A stretch of 6,671 bases of DNA from Acidobacteriota bacterium (GCA_029862725.1 JAOTWT010000169.1:1-6671), one strand, 5' to 3'; counted from the first letter of the stretch, positions 1-6,502 are shown. Numbers and translations: made by a program. Notes: generated by a model from the letters alone, not told the origin.

Positions 1-351
1 ATACCAAATCAGCTTTCCGTTTTGCTTTCTGACTACCGCAAAATCGTTAATACCGTCTCCGTCAAAGTCCTGTGTAACGATCGGGTTATCGCCATCGACC
101 CCAAAGTTCACGACCTGAACAGCAGAAGTCGCACTCAGGTACACATAAAAAGTGCCGGTCGATCGTCGCCAGACGGCCAAATCGTTGATCAGGTCGCCGT
201 CGTAATGACCAGGAATCGGTACATCATCGGCAAATAGGCCAAACGAAAACCCCTGGTAACCTCCAGATCCCAGCGTATGCCAAATCATCTGGCCGCCGAT
301 ATTCTGGATTGCCGTAAAATCCGTCCTGCCGTCACCTTCAAAATCGATAAA
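1..351 (-). repeat. FG-GAP/VCBS-type repeats (protein-level) at the truncated end of the subtilase
   Basis: Three acidic Ca-binding-like motifs occur in residues 519-635: D521-F-E-G-D-G-R-T-D529, then Y-D569-G-D-L-I-N-D575, then D613-F-D-G-D-G-I-N-D621. The equivalent Asp residues 525, 571 and 617 are exactly 46 residues apart. Each motif is followed by a hydrophobic strand and an aromatic-rich segment (TAIQ..MIWH, LAVWR..FYVY, FAVVR..LIWY). This matches the DFDGDGxxDxAVxR blades of secreted acidobacterial proteins, which build beta-propeller-like structures. The third repeat is cut by the window edge and more blades probably follow. Confidence 0.75.
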
Positions 352-1905
352 CCCGCGATGCGGAAACGCTTGCGAAGTGGACTGGGTGATCTGGAACTCC
401 CTGTCACCGATAAAGATTTTGCCACCGCGAAGCTGTCCTGAATTGCCCGATACGGAATAACTTATCGTCGAGTCGCCGCTGCCGGTTTCAGGCGACGTGA
501 TGGTTCCGAAAAACAGGTCTGCATTCTTCTTAACGTTGTAGTCGCAACCGTCCGGAACCGTAACGTCAATCGCAAAATCCCCGCCTTCAGGAAATACAAA
601 CTGTGATTCGGGGTTGAGGGTAATGTCGCAAACCGTCTGGTTCGCGAGCGCATTCGCGACATTCAAACGCCCGCCCGATCTGACCGCACCATCCCAATTT
701 GCGAGGGCATCGACCGTATTCATCAGCGTGGCTTTTAAAGAGGCGTTGTTGAGCGCCGGATTATGTGAAGACAAAAGCGCGGCCGCGCCTGCGACGTGGG
801 GAGAGGCCATCGAGGTCCCGCTCTTGGATCCGTAACCGGTACCGTTGAAAATGGTGCTTATGATTCCCGAACCGGGAGCCGCGAGATCCACACTGATTGC
901 GCCGAAATTGGAAAATCCCGAACGTGTATCAGTGGAGGTCGAGGCGGCGGCCGATAGGACCGATGCCGAGTTATAACTGGCCGGATAAGCCGGGGCCGTC
1001 TCAACATCGCGGGCGTCGTTACCGGCGGCAAATACATTGAGAATACCGGCATCGCCCATCGCGTCAAGTGCGTCCTTCGTCGCCTGGTCATATCCGCACG
1101 CCTCGTCGCATCCGGCGTAGCTGTTGTTTGTGACCCTTATATTCTCGCCTCTCAATTTTAGCGCGGTGATGTAATTGTATGCGTTGATGAGCATCGCCGA
1201 AGTCGTTCCAAACCCGGTGGAGTCGTAAATCTTTACCGCGATCATCTTGACGTTCCAATTGACACCGACGACACCGATCGCATTGTTGCCGGCAGCGCCG
1301 ATCGTGCCGGCGACATGGGTGCCATGGCCGAAGTCGTCATCCGGGTTGTTGTCGTTAAAAAAGAAGTCGTAGCCGTAAACATCGTCGATCAAACCATTCG
1401 AATCGTCATCGGTGTTGTTGCCGGGAATTTCGAGGGGATTGGTCCATATATTCGCGGCGAGGTCCTCATGGGTGTACCTGATGCCCGTGTCGATGACGGC
1501 GACGATCGTGTCAGAGCTGCCCGTTTCGGTGTCCCATGCCAGCGGTGCGGAAATCTGAGGCATTCCCCAAAGTGTTCCAAAATGCGTGTCGTCCGGATCG
1601 ACCGCGAGATAGTAATAAAAATTGGGCTGCACCGCCTCAACGGCGGGATCTCTCAGAAAACTTGAACTCGCGGATTCGACCGAAGTCCCTTTCGGCAGCG
1701 AAACAAGGGTCCAGGCCGATTGATAAAGGCCCTCACGTTTTACTGCTCCGCTCCGCGCATAAAATGCAGCCTCTGAAGCGGGCTTCAGTCTTACCAGCAA
1801 CTCGCCCGGAGCAAAGAGCTCGCGGGAGAATTGTGCCTTCGCATCGACGACCGAAAGAGACGCAATCGTAGCGAAGAGCAATAGTTTCCAAAGGAGGTTC
1901 ATCAT
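1..1905 (-). CDS. Secreted subtilisin-like serine protease (S8) with BACON-like domain and FG-GAP repeats, 3'-truncated by window edge
   Basis: Reverse-strand translation from ATG at 1905 is open for exactly 635 codons to base 1, so the C-terminus lies outside the window. Residues 1-25 form a signal peptide (charged start, hydrophobic LLLFATIASLSVV, AKA-Q cleavage site). Residues ~30-100 look like an I9-type propeptide (GELLVRLKP ... VEAVQPNF). The S8 domain covers ~110-415 with the full triad: Asp139 in VIDTG, His194 in HGTHVAG and Ser365 in GTSMASPH. Asn296 in AAGND is the oxyanion Asn. Residues 166-175 (DDDSNGLIDD) form a likely Ca-binding loop. A BACON-like domain (~425-510, Cys426 and Cys454) and FG-GAP repeats follow. 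The family cleaves proteins outside the cytoplasm. Tandem ATGs (1905, 1902) and an in-frame GTG at 1911 are possible starts. None has a clear Shine-Dalgarno sequence, so the exact start is uncertain. The substrate is unknown. Confidence 0.95.
   Translation of the reverse strand, partial: MMNLLWKLLLFATIASLSVVDAKAQFSRELFAPGELLVRLKPASEAAFYARSGAVKREGLYQSAWTLVSLPKGTSVESASSSFLRDPAVEAVQPNFYYYLAVDPDDTHFGTLWGMPQISAPLAWDTETGSSDTIVAVIDTGIRYTHEDLAANIWTNPLEIPGNNTDDDSNGLIDDVYGYDFFFNDNNPDDDFGHGTHVAGTIGAAGNNAIGVVGVNWNVKMIAVKIYDSTGFGTTSAMLINAYNYITALKLRGENIRVTNNSYAGCDEACGYDQATKDALDAMGDAGILNVFAAGNDARDVETAPAYPASYNSASVLSAAASTSTDTRSGFSNFGAISVDLAAPGSGIISTIFNGTGYGSKSGTSMASPHVAGAAALLSSHNPALNNASLKATLMNTVDALANWDGAVRSGGRLNVANALANQTVCDITLNPESQFVFPEGGDFAIDVTVPDGCDYNVKKNADLFFGTITSPETGSGDSTISYSVSGNSGQLRGGKIFIGDREFQITQSTSQAFPHRGFIDFEGDGRTDFTAIQNIGGQMIWHTLGSGGYQGFSFGLFADDVPIPGHYDGDLINDLAVWRRSTGTFYVYLSATSAVQVVNFGVDGDNPIVTQDFDGDGINDFAVVRKQNGKLIWY
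376..633 (-). other. BACON-like all-beta domain within the subtilase
   Basis: This encodes residues ~425-510 of the protease. The pattern is a Cys followed by ITLNPES, a GGDF turn, a second Cys (DGC) about 28 residues later, then a TGSGDSTISYSV strand and an ending of IFIGDREFQITQS. It resembles the BACON/Ig-like domains found in many secreted bacterial proteins, usually credited with carbohydrate or mucin binding. The usual Trp after the second Cys (GCxW) is Tyr here. The two cysteines could form a disulfide. The domain name is recognised by eye and was not checked against a profile. Confidence 0.6.
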
Positions 1906-2078
1906 ATGCACAGTGCCGAAGAAAGACTGAATAAGACGGACAGGTACCACAAGGATACAATTCGCGTACGCTGTAGAGCAAGAAAATACCGAATCGAAGA
2001 GTTTTTCTGGTTTTCTGCCCGGGCTATGCCGCCGGTTTGCGGAATTGAAGGCAACGCGAAGCGATACGCGGCACGATT

Positions 2079-3788
2079 CTAAACACGTTTGTAAGGCAGA
2101 TATTCCGGCAGCCACATCATCGAACGAATCGATTCGGTCAAGCCGGAGCGTTCCAGCCCGCAGCCCGGGTTTTCGTCAATGTGTTTTTCAAGGACTTTCT
2201 CAGCAACGCGCACGGAGATCTCTCTCAGGGTTTGGATTTTGGGATATATCGCGCCTTCACCAACGTCTTCTTCCGTTACACAATCCGTGAGCGCCGAGGC
2301 CGCAGTAGTGAATACGTCCGCGTCTATTTTCTCGAACCCGCCGATTGTTGCCGCCAGGCCCACGCCCGGAAAAATAAACACGTTGTTTCCCTGACCGATC
2401 CTGTAACTCCTTTTGTTGAATTCGACATCTTCAAAAGGGCTGCCGGTTGCCGTAATTACCCTGCCTTCGGTAAACGCAATAAGATCCGCGGGTGCTGCCT
2501 CACTTCGGTGAGTGGGATTAGACAGCGGAAAAACCAGGGGTCGATCGGTGTATTCAAGCATGTTCCGGACGATTTCTTTGGTAAAAGCTCCGGCATGCCC
2601 CGAGACGCCGATGAGGACCGTGATTCTTTGGTTTCCGATCAGATGTGAAAGGCTTACTTCGGTGTCTGAAGAGCCATCCAACAAAGTGGCAGGATCTTTC
2701 GCGAAGGGTCGTTTGTATTCTTCGAGGGATGGACGGCCCTTTACGATCAAGCCTTTGGAATCAAGAACAAAGATCCTTTGGAATGCTTCCTTCTCAGACA
2801 GACCTTTCTGAACGAGCGCGGCCGCTATCTGATAGGCGATCCCGCCTCCGCCTGCACCCGCTCCATAGATCGCGAAATGCTGGTCCGCCAGTTTCTCCTT
2901 CTTAAGCTTCAAAGCGGTGTTTATCCCCGCCAGCGCGACCGCCCCCGTGCCCTGAATATCGTCGTTAAATGAGGGGAGGACCGTTTTGTAGCGATCCAAA
3001 TTCCGGAATGCGTTTTCTTTACTGAAATCTTCCCACTGCAGCAGGGCCTTCGGAAAACACTTCCTTAAGTTTTCAACAAACCTAGATATAAAGATGTCGT
3101 ATTCTGCCCCGGTAATACGCCGTCTCTTCACCCCGAGGTACATCGGATCACGCAGCCTCTCCTCATTATTCGTACCAACATCGAGAGTCACCGGAAGGCA
3201 ACTCGCGGGATGGATGCCGGCTCCCAGGACGTAAAGTGAAAGCTTTCCGATCGGGATTCCCATTCCCCCTACCCCCTGATCGCCGATCCCGAGGATCCCC
3301 TGGCTATCGGTTGCGACGATGACGCGTATGTCTCCGGAAGGAAAATGGTGGATCATTTCCGGTAATGTGTCGACGTTGTCCGGAGTAATGTAGAGCCCTC
3401 TCGCGATTTGAAACCGATGGCTGAATTGCTGGCATGCCTCCCCGACGGTCGGGGTATAGATGATCGGGAGCATTTCTTCCAGATGTTTCGAAACAGTTGC
3501 ATAATAAAGAATTTCTTTTCGATCTTGGAGTGACCGTAGAAAAGCATATTTATTTATGTTTGACTTTAGCCGGCAGAACCCTTCATAAACCCGTGCGACC
3601 TGTTCCGATAGATTCGTTATGTGAGGCGGCAGCAATCCGTTCAGGTGAAACTCGTCCCTTTCCCGCTTTGTGAATGCCGTTCCCTTGTTCAGGAACGGAT
3701 CATGGAGCAAGTCCCTGCCGTCCAGCGCAACGGGGATAAAAGACCGCCCGGATTCGTCTTTCCAATTTGAGTATTTTTCTATACTCAC
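2079..3788 (-). CDS. maeA: Malic enzyme (malate dehydrogenase, oxaloacetate-decarboxylating), large type
   Basis: This is a cytoplasmic enzyme that oxidatively decarboxylates L-malate to pyruvate, CO2 and NAD(P)H. The 569-residue product has the full length of the eukaryotic-type/MaeA family. Visible residues, numbered from the start chosen here, are: YTPTVGEA with catalytic Tyr111; GKLSLY with catalytic Lys182; QWEDF with metal ligands Glu253 and Asp254; FNDDIQGTG with metal ligand Asp277; a Rossmann loop GAGAGGGG from 309; LDSKGL with Asp343; and LSNPT and PGQGNN in the C-terminal half. The start is GTG at 3788, because GAGGTGATC just upstream matches the anti-Shine-Dalgarno tail with good spacing. 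An in-frame GTG at 3794 lies inside that ribosome site and is less likely. Cofactor choice is unsettled: DSKGL resembles NADP-type animal enzymes more than DKYGL of NAD-type human ME2. Only the symbol is uncertain; the family is clear. The gene is followed 173 bp later by the co-oriented subtilase. Confidence 0.96.
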   Translation of the reverse strand: MSIEKYSNWKDESGRSFIPVALDGRDLLHDPFLNKGTAFTKRERDEFHLNGLLPPHITNLSEQVARVYEGFCRLKSNINKYAFLRSLQDRKEILYYATVSKHLEEMLPIIYTPTVGEACQQFSHRFQIARGLYITPDNVDTLPEMIHHFPSGDIRVIVATDSQGILGIGDQGVGGMGIPIGKLSLYVLGAGIHPASCLPVTLDVGTNNEERLRDPMYLGVKRRRITGAEYDIFISRFVENLRKCFPKALLQWEDFSKENAFRNLDRYKTVLPSFNDDIQGTGAVALAGINTALKLKKEKLADQHFAIYGAGAGGGGIAYQIAAALVQKGLSEKEAFQRIFVLDSKGLIVKGRPSLEEYKRPFAKDPATLLDGSSDTEVSLSHLIGNQRITVLIGVSGHAGAFTKEIVRNMLEYTDRPLVFPLSNPTHRSEAAPADLIAFTEGRVITATGSPFEDVEFNKRSYRIGQGNNVFIFPGVGLAATIGGFEKIDADVFTTAASALTDCVTEEDVGEGAIYPKIQTLREISVRVAEKVLEKHIDENPGCGLERSGLTESIRSMMWLPEYLPYKRV

Positions 3789-3797
3789 GATCACCTC
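3789..3797 (-). promoter_or_regulatory. Strong ribosome binding site deciding the malic enzyme start
   Basis: The minus strand reads GAGGTGATC directly before GTG at 3788. It is fully complementary to the conserved 16S rRNA 3' tail (GATCACCTC). The GAGG core sits 5 nt from this GTG. The alternative GTG at 3794 is part of the site itself. There is no in-frame ATG between here and the upstream stop at 3824-3822. Confidence 0.65.
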
Positions 3798-3808
3798 GTT
3801 TGAAATGT

Positions 3809-3904
3809 TTACCAGCCTTGATTAATACTCGAATTTTCAAAAAGAGAGAGTATCGGTACCTGCCGCAAACCGGGTTTGGTTCCTATTTCCCTTTGATGTA
3901 TCAA
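3809..3904 (-). CDS. Possible 31-codon leader ORF upstream of the malic enzyme
   Basis: A TTG at 3904 follows an AAGGAGG Shine-Dalgarno sequence (3919-3913 on the minus strand) with an 8-nt spacer. It opens a 31-codon frame, MIHQREIGTKPG...NQGW, ending in TAA 20 bp before the malic enzyme start at 3788. The peptide has no signal sequence, membrane segment or run of one amino acid that would suggest classical attenuation. It could be a leader peptide that couples or modulates malic enzyme translation, or a chance frame next to a purine-rich stretch. The start codon is weak, so confidence is low. Confidence 0.25.
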   Translation of the reverse strand: MIHQREIGTKPGLRQVPILSLFENSSINQGW

Positions 3905-3923
3905 TAATTCGGCCTCCTTGGTA

Positions 3924-3952
3924 TTGATCCCATTATAAGACAGTCTTATAAT
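3924..3952 (+). promoter_or_regulatory. Sigma-70-like promoter for the membrane protein / Lnt-like operon
   Basis: The -35 box TTGATC (3924-3929, 4 of 6 to consensus) is separated by exactly 17 nt from a perfect -10 box TATAAT (3947-3952). Transcription would begin near 3959 and leave a leader of roughly 77 nt before ATG 4036. The spacer and -10 box lie in a perfect inverted repeat, so repression by a bound dimer is plausible. Confidence 0.55.
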
Positions 3953-3953
3953 G
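3931..3953. promoter_or_regulatory. Perfect 11-bp inverted repeat, probable operator
   Basis: The left arm CATTATAAGAC (3931-3941) and the right arm GTCTTATAATG (3943-3953) are perfect reverse complements around one central base. The repeat lies between two divergent genes and over the plus-strand -10 box. It would also fall just downstream of a possible malic enzyme transcription start. This is the shape expected of a homodimeric regulator site. I cannot assign the core TATAAGAC-N-GTCTTATA to a regulator family. No regulator gene lies in the window. Confidence 0.6.
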
Positions 3954-3965
3954 ATTAGGTCTTTA

Positions 3966-3993
3966 GTATTAGCTGATCTTGCACAAAATGCAA
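3966..3993 (-). promoter_or_regulatory. Weak candidate promoter for the malic enzyme
   Basis: On the minus strand TTGCAT (3993-3988) is followed after 16 nt by TAATAC (3971-3966). Both boxes are only partial matches to consensus. The position fits a start near 3959, upstream of the candidate leader ORF. The perfect TATAAT created on this strand by the inverted repeat has no acceptable -35 partner, so this pair is the best available. Confidence 0.3.
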
Positions 3994-4035
3994 CAGGGCT
4001 CCGGCTGTAAGGAGTCTTGTTCGGAATGAAGATAA

Positions 4036-4947
4036 ATGGAGCCAAACAAGAAGCTTAGCCAGGGATGTTTTGCGATGCTCGCGCGGACTGCGCTCGTTCG
4101 TTTGATATCTGTCGTCGTGGTTCTGGTGATGGCGGTGGTTTCCTGCGGGATTGGAATGGTCGTGGGAAGTTTCAAAGGCGGGACCTGGGGGCTAATTACC
4201 GGAACGTTGCTTTTTGCTGCGGCTCTATTCGGCGGCGGGTTTGGATACGCCTTTATAACGGTCTACCGCAGAAAGCTCTATCTGGATAAGGCATTTTTAC
4301 CGATCGGATTAAAGGGAAGCATTTACCGCATCTTCTTTCGTCGCTACGCCGGTGAAATTCGCGGCCGCCAGGTCGAGGTTTATTTTTCAAGGGGTCCGAT
4401 GGTCGAAATCCTGATTCGAACCGATTTGAAGACACGACTGGGTGTATCCCCAGCCTATGGCGACACGATGTTTTTTTCGAAACACATCGGCGCGGAGCCC
4501 CTTGAGCACAACATCGACAATCTTAAGAACCTGCGCATATGGGCGGATGAGGAACCGTGGGCAAGAAATCTGCTTTCGGAACCTTCAGTTCAGCAGAAAA
4601 TGATCAGAACCCTGGGTGGCCAGACGTTTTTTGTACGGAGTTTTCTGAAGTTCTTTCCCGAGTATCTGCAGCTTCATTTTAGCGGTAATACGAACATCTT
4701 TTCATGGGAAATCCCTCCCGCCCAGGTCGAACAGTGGTTTTCAGATGCCTTTGGAATTCTGGAGTTCGCCGAGTCCGGGATTGCTCCTCCGCAAAACCCG
4801 ATCGAAATGAGCTCAGCGGAGAGACTTGCTGTTTCCATAAGAAGAAAGGACACGACGAAAATCTCGATAATCCTCGTCGCCTCGATGCTTTTCTTTTTCT
4901 TCTTCGTGTTTGTTGTTGCGATGTTGTTCGTTTTTTTGGTCGGTTAG
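4036..4947 (+). CDS. Uncharacterised three-TM membrane protein with a cytoplasmic central domain
   Basis: I do not recognise a named family. The 303-residue product has hydrophobic segments at ~22-44, ~51-76 and ~276-302. The flanking basic residues (YRRK at 77-80, IRRK at 268-271) place the ~200-residue central region in the cytoplasm with the C-terminus outside. The central region has a GEIRGRQVEVYF strand at 106-117. A stretch at ~166-215 (RIWADEEPWARNLLSEPSVQQKMIRTL ... LQLHF) has the layout of an uncharacterised domain I recall from other bacterial membrane proteins, but I could not check this. ATG 4036 has only a weak ribosome site. ATG 4075 (Met14), preceded by AGGGA at 9 nt, is an alternative and would leave the membrane segments intact. 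The gene is first in a unit with the Lnt-like gene, 40 nt downstream. Confidence 0.8.
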   Translation: MEPNKKLSQGCFAMLARTALVRLISVVVVLVMAVVSCGIGMVVGSFKGGTWGLITGTLLFAAALFGGGFGYAFITVYRRKLYLDKAFLPIGLKGSIYRIFFRRYAGEIRGRQVEVYFSRGPMVEILIRTDLKTRLGVSPAYGDTMFFSKHIGAEPLEHNIDNLKNLRIWADEEPWARNLLSEPSVQQKMIRTLGGQTFFVRSFLKFFPEYLQLHFSGNTNIFSWEIPPAQVEQWFSDAFGILEFAESGIAPPQNPIEMSSAERLAVSIRRKDTTKISIILVASMLFFFFFVFVVAMLFVFLVG

Positions 4948-4976
4948 TGCTTCCGGAGTTGCAGCAGAAGGCCGTC

Positions 4977-4982
4977 AGGTGA
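4977..4982 (+). promoter_or_regulatory. Ribosome binding site deciding the Lnt-like start
   Basis: AGGTGA lies 5 nt before ATG 4988. This supports that start over an in-frame ATG at 4910, which would overlap the preceding gene by 38 nt and add 26 residues (LLRCCSFFW...) resembling frame-shifted readthrough of that gene's 3' end. Confidence 0.65.
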
Positions 4983-4987
4983 ATGGC

Positions 4988-6502
4988 ATGACGATTCTGA
5001 CCGTTGATCTCAGGCGATATCCGAAGCTATGGCTACTCGCGGGCGTTTCCTTGTTTCTTGTCTCAAACGGTAACTGGACGATCTCGCTGGCCGCCTGGCT
5101 CGCGCCCGTCTTTCTACTCAGATTCGCGCGGACTTGTAAGGCGATGGTCAGCATACCGGTCCTTTTGCTGTTCTTCCCCGTAGCGACCTATTTCATGCTT
5201 TACGGCATCATTCCCCCGAATATCGGTGCTCTCACTTATATATTTACGGTCTATTTCGGTTTGCTCTGGCTGTTACCCTATATCGTTGACAGGCTCCTTT
5301 ATGAATCCGGCCGCGGATTTCTTATGACCCTCGTTTTTCCTGCGACGGCGGTCGCGGTCGAATACCTCAACGGCCTCTTTTTCGGTACCTGGGGAGCGAT
5401 CGCCTATACGCAGGCCGGCAACTTGCCCTTTTTGCAGATGATGTCGGTAACGGGAATGTGGGGACCGACGTTTCTTGTGATGTGGCTTGGGCCGGTGGTG
5501 AATTGGGCGTGGGAACGGGAATGGAGACTCGAAGACACAAGGTCCGGGCTGGCGATTTACGTTGGGATCGTAGCGCTCGTCTTCCTGGCCGGCGGCGCAA
5601 GGCTGGCCTTTTCCCCGCAGGAGACGGAGACCAGGAAAGTTGCGGTTGTGATTGGCAATCAAGAACTCAAAACCTATAAAGACGAGCTCAACAAAACCGG
5701 TCACGAATCACTGGCGGAGTTGGCGAGAGCGGACGCGGAAAAGGCCCGTGTTATTTCGAATGATCTTGTCGTTGGCATTCTCAATAAAAGCAAGATTCAG
5801 GCTCAAACGGGAGCCGAGTTTATCATCTGGCCCGAATCGTTTGCGAGGGTCATGGAATCTGATGAGGCTGGAGTTCTTCGACTGGCCGGGGAATTTGCAC
5901 GCTCGGAAAGCGTCCATCTGCAAATTGCCTATTATCGTTATCCCCCGGATTTTCCCGATACTTACGCCAGGAACAAGACAGTGATGTTTCTTCCGAACGG
6001 CAAAATCGCCTGGCAATACATCAAATCTTCGCTCGTGCCGGGCGTACTGGAAATCCCCGGCGACTGGATAATCCCCGCCGTTAAGAGTGGCGAGGACAAC
6101 TTGGGAACGTCAATCTGTTACGACATGGACTATCCCAATTTGATCCGGCAGGCGGGGCAGAAGGACATTGAGCTGATGATTGTGCCTTCGTGGGACTGGG
6201 CGGCGATCAATCCCCTGCACACGGAGATGGCCGTTTTCAGGGCAATCGAAAATGGTTTTTCCATGGTCCGCGCAACCGCGGACGGGACCTCGATCGCTGT
6301 AGATCCATACGGCCGCGTCATGTCACAGATGGACTCGTTCGCATCGAAAGACGGTGTCATGTCGGCCAACCTGCCGGTCGCGTCAAGGCGGACCGTCTAT
6401 TCCTTCATCGGCGATCTGTTCGCGTGGCTATGCCTGGCCGCGATGCTAATGTTTGTTACGAAGCCGGTATATGACCGAATTAAACAAAGAGGTGCAGGAT
6501 GA
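4988..6502 (+). CDS. Lnt-like membrane carbon-nitrogen hydrolase (divergent apolipoprotein N-acyltransferase)
   Basis: The 504-residue product has the Lnt layout. About six or seven N-terminal membrane segments (~14-26, 30-47, 54-74, 78-102, 110-127, 150-170, 187-207) precede a nitrilase-fold domain (~215-465), and one C-terminal membrane segment follows (~472-490). The Glu-Lys-Cys triad is present: Glu283 in IIWPES, Lys346 in YIKSSLVP and Cys377 in TSICYDMDYP. Lnt transfers an acyl chain to the N-terminus of lipoproteins at the periplasmic face of the inner membrane. Two departures make that exact activity uncertain. The KRHLVPFGE segment of E. coli Lnt is KSSLVPGVLE here, so the Glu at +8 from Lys is shifted or lost. 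CYE is CYD. The Lys-to-Cys spacing is also short (31 residues versus 52 in E. coli). It may be a paralogue acting on another amide or acyl substrate. It lies 40 nt after the preceding gene and overlaps the next by 4 nt. Confidence 0.85.
   Translation: MTILTVDLRRYPKLWLLAGVSLFLVSNGNWTISLAAWLAPVFLLRFARTCKAMVSIPVLLLFFPVATYFMLYGIIPPNIGALTYIFTVYFGLLWLLPYIVDRLLYESGRGFLMTLVFPATAVAVEYLNGLFFGTWGAIAYTQAGNLPFLQMMSVTGMWGPTFLVMWLGPVVNWAWEREWRLEDTRSGLAIYVGIVALVFLAGGARLAFSPQETETRKVAVVIGNQELKTYKDELNKTGHESLAELARADAEKARVISNDLVVGILNKSKIQAQTGAEFIIWPESFARVMESDEAGVLRLAGEFARSESVHLQIAYYRYPPDFPDTYARNKTVMFLPNGKIAWQYIKSSLVPGVLEIPGDWIIPAVKSGEDNLGTSICYDMDYPNLIRQAGQKDIELMIVPSWDWAAINPLHTEMAVFRAIENGFSMVRATADGTSIAVDPYGRVMSQMDSFASKDGVMSANLPVASRRTVYSFIGDLFAWLCLAAMLMFVTKPVYDRIKQRGAG

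Noticed and set aside
1315..1871. Overlapping plus-strand ORFs of 111-116 codons
   Set aside because: They are antisense to the subtilase propeptide and catalytic domain, which have clear family motifs.
1931..1937. ATAAGAC upstream of the subtilase, matching part of the operator arm at 3931-3941
   Set aside because: The opposite arm is absent, so it is only a 7-base half-site match and likely chance.
1952..1981. Possible protease promoter on the minus strand (TTGCTC, 18 nt, TATCCT)
   Set aside because: Both boxes are weak matches (3 and 4 of 6), and such pairs are common by chance.
1906..2078. Intrinsic terminator after the malic enzyme
   Set aside because: Only short imperfect CGCG stems are visible and no following T tract, so no terminator can be supported. 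Readthrough into the subtilase is possible but unproven.
2181..2648. 155-codon plus-strand ORF
   Set aside because: It lies entirely antisense to the well-supported malic enzyme, with composition typical of a reverse-frame shadow and no recognisable motif.
3931..3953. The inverted repeat as an intrinsic terminator
   Set aside because: The stem is AT-rich and lacks a T tract on either side, and its position over a -10 box fits an operator better.
4910..4987. N-terminal extension of the Lnt-like protein from ATG 4910
   Set aside because: It overlaps the end of the preceding gene in another frame. AGGTGA with proper spacing supports ATG 4988, and the first predicted membrane segment begins after that Met.
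5273..5704. 143-codon minus-strand ORF
   Set aside because: It lies wholly inside the Lnt-like gene, with low-complexity Arg/Pro-rich content expected of an antisense shadow.
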